Shown piece by piece: positions 17,429-25,563 of a stretch of DNA of 64,000 nucleotides. Origin of the DNA: Bradyrhizobium sp. 195 (lineage in GTDB: Bacteria; Pseudomonadota; Alphaproteobacteria; Rhizobiales; Xanthobacteraceae). The translations under genes and the position numbers were made by a program. Where the stretch lies: assembly GCF_023101665.1 (NCBI RefSeq), contig NZ_CP082162.1, positions 496,001 through 560,000 on the forward strand, written 5' to 3'. The notes under the pieces are model-generated. The model was not told the DNA's origin, did not search any database, and saw only the letters and a list, made by a program, of their open reading frames with translations. Position 1 is the first letter of the stretch; each line of letters opens with the position of its first letter.

Positions 17429-18082
17429 ATGACTTACCCTTCCTTCGACAAGAACGTCACCGGACTGCTGGTTATCGACCCTTACAACGACTTCATTTCC
17501 GAGGGCGGCAAGATCTGGCCGCGGATCAAAGCCGTCGCCGAAGCGAACAATTGTGTTCCGCACATGCAGCAAGTCCTGCATGCGGCACGCGATGCGAAGG
17601 TTCGCGTCTTCTATGCCATGCATCACCGGTACCGTGCCGGGGATTATGCCTCCTGGAAGTACATCGCACCCATCCAGCGAGCTGCATGGAAACGCCGTAG
17701 CTTTGAATTCAACACCTGGGGCGGCGAGTTCCGCGCTGAATTCGTTCCAGCTCCAGGCGAGATCGTTGCCGACGAACACTGGTGCTCCAGCGGCTTTGCC
17801 AACACCGATCTGGATCTGCAGCTCAAGAAGCACGGCATCCAACAACTCATCGTCATTGGATTGGTGGCGCATACGTGCGTTGAAGCGACCGTGCGTTTCG
17901 CCGCGGAGCTCGGATATGACGTCACAGTCGTCAAGGATGCGGTTGCCGATTACTCGGACGAGATGATGCACGCCGCACTCGAAATCAACCTGCCGAATTA
18001 TGCAAGCGCGATTGTGACCACGAAGGAGATCGTCGAAGCACTGTCAATCACGCATGCGCCGGCGCTCGATCCGTCCGCATAA
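17429..18082 (+). CDS. Isochorismatase-like cysteine hydrolase
   Basis: A 217-residue member of the isochorismatase/nicotinamidase superfamily. The ATG at 17429 follows GGAGAG. D17 in LLVIDPYNDF and C150 in GLVAHTCVEAT fit the catalytic aspartate and cysteine, with the cis-peptide V-A before it. The lysine that completes the usual triad, in a V-x-K-x-x-Y-S-x-F context, is not evident: the matching segment reads VADEHWCSSGFANTDL, so that position is E or H. It may hydrolyse an amide or N-carbamoyl bond, or have altered chemistry. Cytosolic, second gene of the operon. Confidence 0.85.
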   Translation: MTYPSFDKNVTGLLVIDPYNDFISEGGKIWPRIKAVAEANNCVPHMQQVLHAARDAKVRVFYAMHHRYRAGDYASWKYIAPIQRAAWKRRSFEFNTWGGEFRAEFVPAPGEIVADEHWCSSGFANTDLDLQLKKHGIQQLIVIGLVAHTCVEATVRFAAELGYDVTVVKDAVADYSDEMMHAALEINLPNYASAIVTTKEIVEALSITHAPALDPSA

Positions 18083-18216
18083 AGGCCCCATCCGGCGTTC
18101 GTTCGCCGCGTAACGGTGTCTGTATGTATTCGCATCCGGGCTATCGGAGCCTAACTGGAATGCCCAAGCCAGCCGCTGCTGGCGAAGGTTCTCAAAGCCA
18201 ACTACAGGAGCCCATC

Positions 18217-18927
18217 ATGGGTATCGAACAGAAGGTCGCCATCATCACCGGTGCATCGCAGGGCATCGGTGCCGCTTTAGTCCAGGGTTTTCGCGACCGC
18301 AACTACAGGATTGTTGCCACAGCGCGCACGATTAAGCCGTCGGGTGACGATAAGGTTCACGCCGTTGCCGGCGACATCGCCGAGCGGGGCACGGCCGAAC
18401 GCGTGGTCGCGGAAGCCGTCGCCCGGTTTGGCCGCGTCGACACGCTGGTGAACAATGCCGGTATCTTCGTCGCAAAGCCGTTCACGCAGTACACCGCCCA
18501 GGACTATGCGGCGGTGATGGGCACCAACGTGGCGGGCTTCTTCAACATCACCCAGCTCGCCATCGCCGAGATGGAGAAGCAGCGGTCCGGCCATGTCGTG
18601 CAGATCACGACGACCCTCGTGGAGCAGGCCAACTCGAACGTTCCCTCGGTGCTGGCTTCGCTCAGCAAGGGCGGGTTAAGCGCCGCGACGAAGTCGCTCG
18701 CGATCGAATACGCGAAGCGCGGGATCCGCGTGAACGCCGTGTCTCCCGGCATCATCAAGTCCCCAATGCATCCGGCCGAAACGCATGCCCAGCTCAGCGC
18801 GCTGCACCCGGTCGGCCACATGGGCGAGATGTCCGATATCGTTGAGGCCGTGCTCTATCTCGAGGGGGCCTCCTTCGTGACCGGCGAGATCCTGCATGTC
18901 GACGGCGGCCAGAGCGCCGGTCACTGA
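18217..18927 (+). CDS. SDR-family protein with missing catalytic tyrosine
   Basis: A 236-residue Rossmann-fold short-chain dehydrogenase/reductase. The cofactor motif TGASQGIG is at 11-18, NNAG at 79-82, and the substrate-loop segment VSPGIIKSPM near 175. The active-site lysine is K151 in SLSKGGL, but the residue four before it, normally tyrosine, is A147, so the YxxxK motif is broken. The C-terminus FVTGEILHVDGG is typical. It could use another residue, bind ligand without catalysis, or have a different chemistry. AGGAG lies six bases before the ATG at 18217. It sits between the isochorismatase-like and tautomerase genes. Confidence 0.88.
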   Translation: MGIEQKVAIITGASQGIGAALVQGFRDRNYRIVATARTIKPSGDDKVHAVAGDIAERGTAERVVAEAVARFGRVDTLVNNAGIFVAKPFTQYTAQDYAAVMGTNVAGFFNITQLAIAEMEKQRSGHVVQITTTLVEQANSNVPSVLASLSKGGLSAATKSLAIEYAKRGIRVNAVSPGIIKSPMHPAETHAQLSALHPVGHMGEMSDIVEAVLYLEGASFVTGEILHVDGGQSAGH

Positions 18928-18942
18928 GCACGGAGAAACACG

Positions 18943-19179
18943 ATGCCCATCGTCACCATTCAAGTGACCCGCGAGGGAACAACGCCGGGTACGGCGTCGA
19001 TCACGGCGGATGAGAAGGCCGCACTGATCGAGGGATCGAGCCAGCTCATGCTCAACGTGCTCGGCAAGCCGCTCGATTCCACCTTCGTCGTGATCGAAGA
19101 AGTCGACATCGATAACTGGGGCTGGGGCGGCCTCCCCGTGCAGGAATTCCGGCGCCGGCGCGCAGCCCAGACCGGATAA
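18943..19179 (+). CDS. 4-oxalocrotonate tautomerase family protein
   Basis: A 78-residue tautomerase-superfamily protein. After Met removal the N-terminal proline (MPIVTIQVTREG) is the catalytic base expected for the family. The C-terminal half (VVIEEVDIDNWGWGGLPV) matches the small 4-OT-like group that has a tryptophan/glycine-rich loop. It would catalyse keto-enol shifts in the cytosol as a small oligomer. It begins 15 bases after the SDR stop, preceded by GGAGAAACACG, and is clearly in the same operon. Confidence 0.88.
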   Translation: MPIVTIQVTREGTTPGTASITADEKAALIEGSSQLMLNVLGKPLDSTFVVIEEVDIDNWGWGGLPVQEFRRRRAAQTG

Positions 19180-19209
19180 TCCGCGGGCCATCGTGCGCGG
19201 GAGGATGAC

Positions 19210-20451
19210 ATGACCAACGCGGATACGAAGCAACACGTCGACACCCGGCAGCATCCGCGGCCGGGATCGACATCACAGCAAACTACAACGCGAACGTGGC
19301 GATATGCCGTGGCGGGATTGTCCGCGTCACTGGTTGGACTTGGCCTCGCCCGGTTTTCCTACACGCCGCTGATCCCGGCCCTGATCGCCGCGAAGTGGTT
19401 CAGCGCATCCGACGTCGTCTATCTCGGAGCTGCCAATCTTGCTGGCTATCTCGCCGGCGCGTTAGTGGCCAGGACCGTGGCCGCTCACATCGGCGCAGTC
19501 TGCGGGCTGAGGGCGATGATGCTGCTCGCAACACTCTCCTTCTTCGCCAGCTCGGCACCAGTCTCGTTCACCTGGTTTTTTGCCTGGCGGACGCTGTCCG
19601 GCCTGACCGGAGGAGTCATCATGGTGCTGGCAGCCTCCGTCATTCTGCCGCACACCTCACCCGGGCGGCGCGGCATCATCGGCGGCGTGATCTTTGCGGG
19701 CGTCGGGCTCGGCGTCGCCGCGTCGGGCTCCCTGGTGCCGCTGCTGCTCCAGCAGGGCTTGCAGCATAGCTGGTATGGTCTGGGCGTGCTCTCCGCCGTG
19801 CTGACGCTCGCGAGCTGGTGGAACTGGCCGGCTGAGTCTAAGCCCGCTGCGGCACCTTCGCATCATTCGAAGCACGACCATGCTTCGCCCGCTGTCCGCG
19901 CTCTGCTGGTTCAATACGGCCTCAACGCGGTGGCCCTGGTGCCGCACATGGTCTTCATTGTCGATTTCGTCGCGCGCGGCCTCGGCCAGGGCATCGCGGC
20001 CGGCTCGCGCTACTGGGTGCTGTACGGCCTCGGCGCAATCGTCGGCCCGCTCGTCACCGGCCTTCTCGGCGACCGGTCGGGCTTCGGTCCGGCGCTGCGC
20101 GCAGCGTTCCTGATCGAGGCAGTTGCCGTTCTGCTCCCGAGCGTCAGCACCGCTCCGATTTCGCTGATCGTATCGAGCGTAGTGGTCGGCGGCTTCACGC
20201 CCGGCATCGTGCCCCTGGTGCTCGGACGCATCCATGAACTCGTCCCGCACTCGACCGAACAGCAGCGGGCGGCATGGAGCCACGCCACGACGAGTTTTGC
20301 GCTGTTCCAGGCTGTGGCGGCTTACGGCTTTTCCTGGATCTATGCACAGACTGGCGGAGACTATCTGGTGCTGTTCGGGTTGGGGGCCGCCGCTGTGGTG
20401 CTGGCCGTCGCTCTCGATTTCGCGATCGCGCTCACCACACGGGAAGCATAG
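19210..20451 (+). CDS. MFS transporter, YbfB/YjiJ type
   Basis: A 413-residue inner-membrane transporter with about 12 hydrophobic segments, the first at residues 34-52 (AVAGLSASLVGLGLARFSY). The phrase GLGLARFSYTPLIPAL is typical of the YbfB/YjiJ branch. A short hydrophilic N-tail of about 28 residues precedes the first helix. GGGAGGA lies before the ATG. Members are thought to export or import small molecules; here it may import the pathway substrate or expel toxic intermediates. It is the last gene of the operon that begins at 16848. Confidence 0.88.
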   Translation: MTNADTKQHVDTRQHPRPGSTSQQTTTRTWRYAVAGLSASLVGLGLARFSYTPLIPALIAAKWFSASDVVYLGAANLAGYLAGALVARTVAAHIGAVCGLRAMMLLATLSFFASSAPVSFTWFFAWRTLSGLTGGVIMVLAASVILPHTSPGRRGIIGGVIFAGVGLGVAASGSLVPLLLQQGLQHSWYGLGVLSAVLTLASWWNWPAESKPAAAPSHHSKHDHASPAVRALLVQYGLNAVALVPHMVFIVDFVARGLGQGIAAGSRYWVLYGLGAIVGPLVTGLLGDRSGFGPALRAAFLIEAVAVLLPSVSTAPISLIVSSVVVGGFTPGIVPLVLGRIHELVPHSTEQQRAAWSHATTSFALFQAVAAYGFSWIYAQTGGDYLVLFGLGAAAVVLAVALDFAIALTTREA

Positions 20452-20498
20452 TAGATGGTCAAGCGGAACGCCATTAACCTGCGATCTCCCCTTCGAAC

Positions 20499-20523
20499 CG
20501 GAAGCCCGGAATTCTGGCTTCCC
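20499..20523 (+). terminator. Hairpin after the MFS gene
   Basis: GGAAGCC (20500-20506), nine-base loop, GGCTTCC (20516-20522). It lies 48 bases after the MFS stop and is followed by CAAAAAT, not by T residues, so termination is only likely. Confidence 0.35.
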
Positions 20524-20689
20524 CAAAAATGAGCGTTTACTCGAACTGCCGAACTGACGCTCCGGAAGGAGGTTTGGATTACGCCGCCCCCAAAACCTCT
20601 GCCGCGTGAAGACCGGTGCCAATGACCTTTTCGCGCTGCTTCGTGCCTAGATTGACGCCCTCAGCCCCGATGGTTTCGATATCGGTCAC

Positions 20690-21048
20690 GCGCCATCATT
20701 GGCGACTGAGCCGCCGAACGACTATTATAAATCCAACAAGGAGGCCCTGGCCAAGCTGATCCGCGGCTGGGCTAATGCCAACGACTACATCATCGCGAAC
20801 AGCAACGAGGCGAAGGAGAAGCTGCAGAAAGGTCATTACAGCCGGACGCCGTTGTCGGACATCAACAAATCCTTCAAGGCCAGAACATCTTCACGTCCAA
20901 GGACTGTAAGCGGATGTACTCGGTCGGTACGGTCACCAACTGGCTGCAGCAGCCGACCGACTTCTTCATGACCAAGGCCGGCATCGAGTACTTCACGCCC
21001 GCGCGCAAATACTTCGATCCGAGCCTGTATTCGAAGACGATCGCCTAG
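20690..21048 (+). pseudogene. Decayed 3' fragment of the ABC substrate-binding protein gene
   Basis: This stretch matches the last ~115 codons of the gene at 284-1279 (NDYYKSNKEALAKLIRGW against NDYYEPNKETLAKLIRGW). It has no start, a TGA where the parent has Trp at its 5' edge (gactgagcc against ggctgggct), a small deletion next to it, and one missing base near 20881 (ttcaaggc-cagaac) that moves the rest to another frame; the last codons SKTIA then TAG are kept. The similarity continues into the 3' flank to about 21200. It is a remnant of a duplication that now brackets the catabolic island. The 110 bases before it (20582-20692) hold an open leftward tail ending in EVLGAA that I cannot name. 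Confidence 0.85.
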
Positions 21049-21968
21049 AGCCGAGGGGGTCGAGAGACTCGGAGTTCGCACTGCACACGTCACGGGTGCA
21101 ACCAGCTCCGGTCGATTGATCTGCTAACGTACCAAGCATGTATTGAGCACCGCGGTGAAAACGACCATCCTTTCCGTACGCTCAAATGCGCTGCTTCGCT
21201 CCTTATTCAGGGGTGGTGTGGATTATCGGCTCCAAACAGGCTAACCTGTTCACTGTCCTTCGGCCGCCGTGAAGGCGGGAGACATAGCCAAGGCTACGCC
21301 AGAATACGCGATAGCTGCCTGCGGCACTACTCCCACTCTATCATTTCAAACGACTCTTCGTAATTGATCTGCAAGCACAATTTGTCACTCTGACGGACAA
21401 ACGCCGGCGGCATACCCGCCGGATTTTTTTGACCTTGAATTCACAGAAAAATTCGAGCTGTCCGCAATGCCAGCGATTTCGATACCTATCGGAGTCAATC
21501 GACTGATCGGGTCATCTGCGTAGACAAGAAAGCGATACCCGATCCAGCGCCGCGTCGTTTCAAATACCGTCAGAGGTGAAGAACACCTAGCTAGGGCGTC
21601 TTGTGATCGTGCGCCGACCAGAATAGTCCGCTTTGCGCCAAGAACTGCCCTCCCCCCAAGTCGCCTTTTGACCCAACTCGGACGTCAATCAAGATGGGAA
21701 AGCTGTTCGCTCCTCATCTCGACGCTGGCGATACGGCGCGTCAGTTCGTCCGGGCGGGCCGCCATGGCAAGGAGCAATCACTCTCGTCGCTCCCGGGACC
21801 GAGTGAGTTGGCGAGGGCGCCACGTCTCACTCAGTTCGTCAATATTTCTTACGGTAATTCCCCGGAGTTGCTGTTTTGTTGAACCCGGTCTGGGATGTGG
21901 CATTCGACGCCTCCGCTGTGGGCAACACCCGCGCTGCAATCGAATTGTACATTGAGTTGGAGATGATC
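21049..21968. other. Long intergenic region, right copy of the duplicated flank
   Basis: The first ~150 bases repeat the flank seen at 1280-1440. The remaining ~770 bases have no gene I can support: the open frames are short and biased to Ser/Arg. No tRNA and no clear attachment site were found. It separates the catabolic island from small stress-type genes. Confidence 0.5.
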
Positions 21969-22394
21969 ATGCGCAACATCGTACTGGTGATGGTATTCGT
22001 GGTCTCGCTGGCGGCTCCGGCTTTGGCTCAGAAGCCCGAGATTGAGGCGATCAACACCAAGTTTATTGAATTCTTCAACAAGGGCGATTTCTCTGGTATC
22101 GGCTCGCTCTATAGCGCTGATGCGATCGCGATGCCGCCCGGCTCCTCGATGGTGCAGGGCCGAGCAGCCATCGAAGTGATGTGGAAAGGCATGGCGGATC
22201 AAATCGGCGACCCGAAGCTCACAACTGTTGACGTGAAGTCGCTCGGCCCTTCGGCGGCACGCGAGATCGGCACGTTTGCTCTGAAGACCAAAGGGCCGAC
22301 ACCGCAGGAAGTGACTGGGAAGTACGTCGTTGTTTGGGAAAAGGTCGGAAATGACTGGAAGCTCGCCACCGACATATGGAACGAGGGCAAGTAG
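21969..22394 (+). CDS. Secreted SnoaL-like/DUF4440-type protein
   Basis: A 141-residue protein. The ATG at 21969 has GGAG six bases before it (a second ATG six bases earlier is possible). A Sec signal, IVLVMVFVVSLAAPALAQ, covers about residues 4-20. The mature part fits the NTF2-like/SnoaL fold: INTKFIEFFNKGDFSGIGSL, YSADAIAMPPGSSMVQGR (in parts), and the closing strands TGKYVVVWEKVGNDWKL. Such proteins bind or convert small ligands; no catalytic set could be assigned. Periplasmic. It stands alone, with a long intergenic region on the left. Confidence 0.85.
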   Translation: MRNIVLVMVFVVSLAAPALAQKPEIEAINTKFIEFFNKGDFSGIGSLYSADAIAMPPGSSMVQGRAAIEVMWKGMADQIGDPKLTTVDVKSLGPSAAREIGTFALKTKGPTPQEVTGKYVVVWEKVGNDWKLATDIWNEGK

Positions 22395-22507
22395 GCCGCC
22401 CGTAGGCGTACGTGTCCGTTAGAAGTCACGGGTCGTGTCATGGAGGTCCAGATTGTGAGGCAGTCCGGCCCAAGGACCGAAGATCAGTCGAGTTAAAGGC
22501 AACGGCA

Positions 22508-22660
22508 CTAGGTGCGAAAAAACACGAACCAGACAACGGCCATACCGACGACCGCGACACTTACGCTGATGACAAGCAGTACGAGGATTGATGGCCCGGG
22601 TTCGGCTTGACGCGCTTCAGTCGGTGTTTCGATAATGATGCCGTGCTTTTTCCTCGTCAT
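22508..22660 (-). CDS. 50-residue single-span membrane protein
   Basis: A small gene reading MTRKKHGIIIETPTEARQAE, then PGPS and one long hydrophobic helix (about residues 25-46, ILVLLVISVSVAVVGMAVVW), ending FVFFRT. Basic N-terminus and a single span suggest an inner-membrane protein with its N-terminus inside. I recall proteins of this pattern in many Bradyrhizobium genomes but no function. TAGGTG lies upstream of the ATG at 22660, inside the end of the gene at 22669, so the two are probably translated together. Confidence 0.7.
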   Translation of the reverse strand: MTRKKHGIIIETPTEARQAEPGPSILVLLVISVSVAVVGMAVVWFVFFRT

Positions 22661-22668
22661 GAGTGCAC

Positions 22669-22887
22669 CTAAATTTTTGGCGCTAAGTCTGCGCGGTCAA
22701 ACACCGGGACAACCTCAATGTCTTCCGGTATGGCACCCGATGGCGTGTCTTCCGCAGCTTGGCGCGTCGCTTCGGTGCTTGCATCCAATCCATCAGCAGT
22801 TTCGTTCGCGCCGCTCCCGGCATCGTGACGACGTGGCTGGACTTGATGGCCCGTATCGGCTTCTGTGATCGGTATCTTTGTGGACAT
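22669..22887 (-). CDS. Small acidic hypothetical protein
   Basis: A 72-residue hydrophilic protein beginning MSTKIPITEADTGHQV, with a strong AAAGGA site six bases before the ATG at 22887. Rich in Asp, Glu, Ala and Thr with no cysteine, signal or membrane helix; probably disordered. The stop overlaps the ribosome binding sequence of the downstream 50-residue gene. No family recognised. Confidence 0.6.
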   Translation of the reverse strand: MSTKIPITEADTGHQVQPRRHDAGSGANETADGLDASTEATRQAAEDTPSGAIPEDIEVVPVFDRADLAPKI

Positions 22888-22962
22888 ATGATATCCTTTC
22901 GTCTCGGATACCAAGCTGCCCCAACGGGATGGTTCCTGCCCTGGCTGAGCGTCGGTCTCTAC

Positions 22963-23219
22963 TCACGCACGTTGAAATCGGAGTCGGCTGCCTGAAGTTC
23001 TGGTGGCAGGAAGCGCGATTGTGCGTGGTGAATGTAGCGCGGATGAATTTGGTTTGCCTATTGGCGGCACTTCCCCGTCGAGCCACTGCTGCTCCTCGGC
23101 GAGCGCGCGCCACGCCCCTCCATGCGCTGATAGCGGCGCGCCGCGGGGGCAGTCTGGGCCTGCTCCGCGAGCTGGGCGCAGTTCTCGGCGGACTCAAGGT
23201 ATTCGCGGGTACGATACAT
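22963..23219 (-). pseudogene. Small conserved protein gene with a frameshift
   Basis: From the ATG at 23219 the frame reads MYRTREYLESAENCAQLAEQ, AQTAPAARRYQRMEG and then turns into an Arg/Ser-rich tail. Shifting one base at about 23121-23126 (atggaggggcgtgg) restores a protein-like reading: WRALAEEQQWLDGEVPPIGK and onward to a stop at 22963. I recognise this helical pattern from short proteins common in Bradyrhizobium. One base therefore seems to be missing. The product, if made, would be a small cytosolic helical protein of unknown role. Confidence 0.6.
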
Positions 23220-23547
23220 GATACTGCTCTCGACTAATGGGTGTTGCTCTCCTGCCATTTCTCCAGGTCGATATCCGGACGGTCGGGCGGGATTTGATCC
23301 TTCTCAGGATTGCCCTTCCATGCATACATCGGCCGCAGGCAAGAGCGTCTGCGCACGCCAACTTGGTGTACAAAACTTTCACAACCCGGATGCGCTTGTC
23401 ACCAGTTCGGGTGCTGCCTAGAGCATCAACTCGCCTTTACTAATAAGCTTTCTCTCAAATCCTTATCAGTTGTCGAAAAGAAACGTCCGTTTGTACGTCT
23501 TACTTCGCGCGTTGGATTGTTTTGTGGAACGCAACAACCAGATCCGC
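23220..23547. other. Intergenic region downstream of the relaxase gene
   Basis: No gene or clear regulatory site was found between the frameshifted small gene and the end of the relaxase gene. The base composition is less GC-rich than its surroundings, especially 23390-23520. Confidence 0.4.
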
Positions 23548-24624
23548 CTATCTCGTCCGCTCATCGCCTCGTGTTTCGTCGCGCCTGTCGGCATCGACGC
23601 TCTTATTCGCGCCTAGGCGCCGGCTACTAGCCAGCGCGGAAGGCTCGTTCTTCAGCACATGCCGGCGGGTTTCGATCGTAGGCATATCGCCGACGAATTG
23701 CCGTATCTCGCGCGCGAGCGCGTGATCTGCTCGCGCCTCACAGCGCTGTAGCTCGGCGGCATAATCGAGATATCGACGCCGGATCACGTCCTGACGGGAC
23801 TTAATCTGTTCGTCCCAAGGATGCTTGGCAGCGTTGCCACCCCTCACCTCGGAAAGCACCTCCTTACGAGCGAGCCGATCAACATCGGGCGTGATTCTTC
23901 GCTTGCGCAAAGCGAGGACCGCCCCGCGATCGGCCTTTCGAACCCGTCCACGGGTGCGCCGCGGCGTTGCCTCAGCCGCGATCCCGCGAAGCCGGAGTTC
24001 ACCGGCAAATCGCTCTCGCCATGCCTGAAGATCCGCCTTGCGGGGGTTGAGGCGCTTGCCGTCATGGCCGAGTGAGCGGACGGTCAAGTGCACGTGGGGA
24101 TGCTTGTCGTCGAGGTGCTGCACAAAGACGTAATCGTAATTATCGCCAAACGTCTCGACGGCAAGTGCACGAGCCGAATCCTTAACGCCGACCGCATCGG
24201 TGCCAGCCGGCATTGACAGAATGATGTTGATCGAAAGCGATCCATCGCGGCGGCGCTTGTCGTCGAGACCGGCATCATCCTCCCAGCGTTGCTGCAGGTC
24301 TTTCAATCCGGCACGACCCGTCAGCGACGTGCCCTGCTCTGTTTCCGCATCGAGCTCGCCGTTTCGCGTGATGTATGCCAGGTGTGACTTGAGATGCGCC
24401 ACGTCCTTGGTGCGGCCGGTGATCTTGACCATCACCTCTGGTGCTCGGCGCACGATGCGTTCGAGCTTCGCACGCATCGCCGGGGTCAGGCGGCCGGGAG
24501 CGGCCGGATCTGGGATGTCCCACTCGGCCCGCCGCGGGCGCCGATTGGGCGTTTCCCAGACATAAGAGATCGGCGGAAGCCCGGAGGCCAGGTCTGTCGG
24601 CCGCGGCGGTTTGCGCCGGCTCAT
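23548..24624 (-). CDS. Relaxase/mobilisation nuclease (MOBP type)
   Basis: A 358-residue relaxase. The metal-binding HUH motif is clear: H170 and then H175-P-H177-V-H179 in QHLDDKHPHVHLTVRSLG. Y84 in SHLAYITRNGEL is a likely catalytic tyrosine that would nick oriT and stay linked to the 5' end. The C-terminal third is basic and helical, without the helicase or primase domain found in larger relaxases. The ATG at 24624 overlaps the stop of the MobC-like gene (ATGA), so the pair is translationally coupled. A short relaxase with a MobC partner and no transfer genes in the window suggests a mobilisable element that depends on another conjugation system. Confidence 0.88.
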   Translation of the reverse strand: MSRRKPPRPTDLASGLPPISYVWETPNRRPRRAEWDIPDPAAPGRLTPAMRAKLERIVRRAPEVMVKITGRTKDVAHLKSHLAYITRNGELDAETEQGTSLTGRAGLKDLQQRWEDDAGLDDKRRRDGSLSINIILSMPAGTDAVGVKDSARALAVETFGDNYDYVFVQHLDDKHPHVHLTVRSLGHDGKRLNPRKADLQAWRERFAGELRLRGIAAEATPRRTRGRVRKADRGAVLALRKRRITPDVDRLARKEVLSEVRGGNAAKHPWDEQIKSRQDVIRRRYLDYAAELQRCEARADHALAREIRQFVGDMPTIETRRHVLKNEPSALASSRRLGANKSVDADRRDETRGDERTR

Positions 24625-25139
24625 GACTGTCCATTCCAATAGTCGGCATTGCCGTGCAGCGCGCTACGCAATTGCGCGAGCTCTCTTTCAATGACCAATT
24701 TGGCCTCTTGAATTGCGGATAGATCGGGCTCAACCGCGCTGCTCTGCAGCACGCTGGTGTTTACGGCACGCGCGATCTGATTGATGTTGCCGCCAATCCG
24801 GTTGAGCTCGCGAATGATCGCACGGAGCGCCTCATGCTCGTTCGGGGAATGCTGCACGGGCGACGCCAATCGTGAGCGCACCAGCGCAACAATCCAGCCT
24901 GTGCGGGTCATGCCGCGCTGATGTGAAGCTTCCGCGAGCTGCCGCATCTCGCTCTCGCGAAATCGCACTGTCACCTTTTCCGGCCGTCCGACAGGCAACG
25001 CCAAGATGCGGGGCGCTGGTGCGGCTAGTGCATCAGCAATGAGACGCCGCAGCATCGCGGATTTGCCGCCCTGGGTCGCTGCAAGAACTGAGAACTCCGC
25101 CGCGACTTCATCGGAGACACGAAGCGAGATCAAAGCCAT
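24621..25139 (-). CDS. mobC: MobC-like relaxosome protein
   Basis: A 172-residue accessory protein. The N-terminal part (MALISLRVSDEVAAEF) and the middle (KVTVRFRESEMRQLAEASHQ) look like ribbon-helix-helix units, and the C-terminal half NEHEALRAIIRELNRIGGNI, NQIARAVN is the classic MobC helix. It would bind oriT next to the nick and open the strands for the relaxase. TTGGAG lies three to eight bases before the ATG at 25139. The candidate oriT is directly upstream, the usual place. The symbol is given by family, not by a specific plasmid match. Confidence 0.85.
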   Translation of the reverse strand: MALISLRVSDEVAAEFSVLAATQGGKSAMLRRLIADALAAPAPRILALPVGRPEKVTVRFRESEMRQLAEASHQRGMTRTGWIVALVRSRLASPVQHSPNEHEALRAIIRELNRIGGNINQIARAVNTSVLQSSAVEPDLSAIQEAKLVIERELAQLRSALHGNADYWNGQS

Positions 25140-25156
25140 GCTCTCCAATCCCAATC

Positions 25157-25193
25157 GCGATGTAATACATCGCTGGTGCGAAGCCTATCCTGC
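25157..25193 (+). other. Candidate oriT: inverted repeat and IncP-type nic sequence
   Basis: GCGATGTAATACATCGC (25157-25173) is a perfect 7-base-arm inverted repeat. Ten bases later CCTATCCTGC (25184-25193) agrees with the IncP/RP4 nic core YATCCTG/Y, putting the cut between 25192 and 25193. Repeat then nic, just upstream of mobC and a MOBP relaxase, matches the known order of such origins. A GTGCGAA direct repeat (25176, 25202) frames the nic. Confidence 0.65.
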
Positions 25194-25225
25194 ACTAGAA
25201 AGTGCGAATCCTTCCACCCCCTCCA

Positions 25226-25243
25226 TGTTGGTCCAGACCAACA
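25226..25243. promoter_or_regulatory. 18-base palindrome, likely Par-protein site
   Basis: TGTTGGTCCAGACCAACA, arms TGTTGGTC/GACCAACA with a two-base centre. A close relative occurs at 27360-27377, upstream of parA, so the two bracket the parAB operon. It may be a parS-like centromere site or part of the oriT region. Confidence 0.6.
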
Positions 25244-25563
25244 GGCTCGGCAATCAAAGCTCGGGTGTTGCTGCAGGCGAGATGCAACCCAGCCGACGAT
25301 CGATGCGGGGACTTCCTCTGGGAATGACGCAGCCGTCGCCCTCAGTGCTTCTACTCCACGAACACCGCGCGTAGAGATCGGCAACATTGGCACCGAGCAT
25401 GTGGACCGCGGCTTTCCAGCAGCCTCCGGCCTCTCTACAGCGCTGTGGGGGGCGCGTTCGGCCTCCGGCTGCTGCGCTAACGCGCCATCCTTCGGATGGG
25501 AAATCCGCTCCGCCGGCGTACCAAGCGCAGCAGTTTTTCTGAGGAGACAGTCTAAGGCCAGCT
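25244..25563. other. Non-coding gap between parB and the oriT region
   Basis: No gene supported. It contains the 3' flank of the leftward parB gene and no further copy of the 18-base palindrome. Confidence 0.4.
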
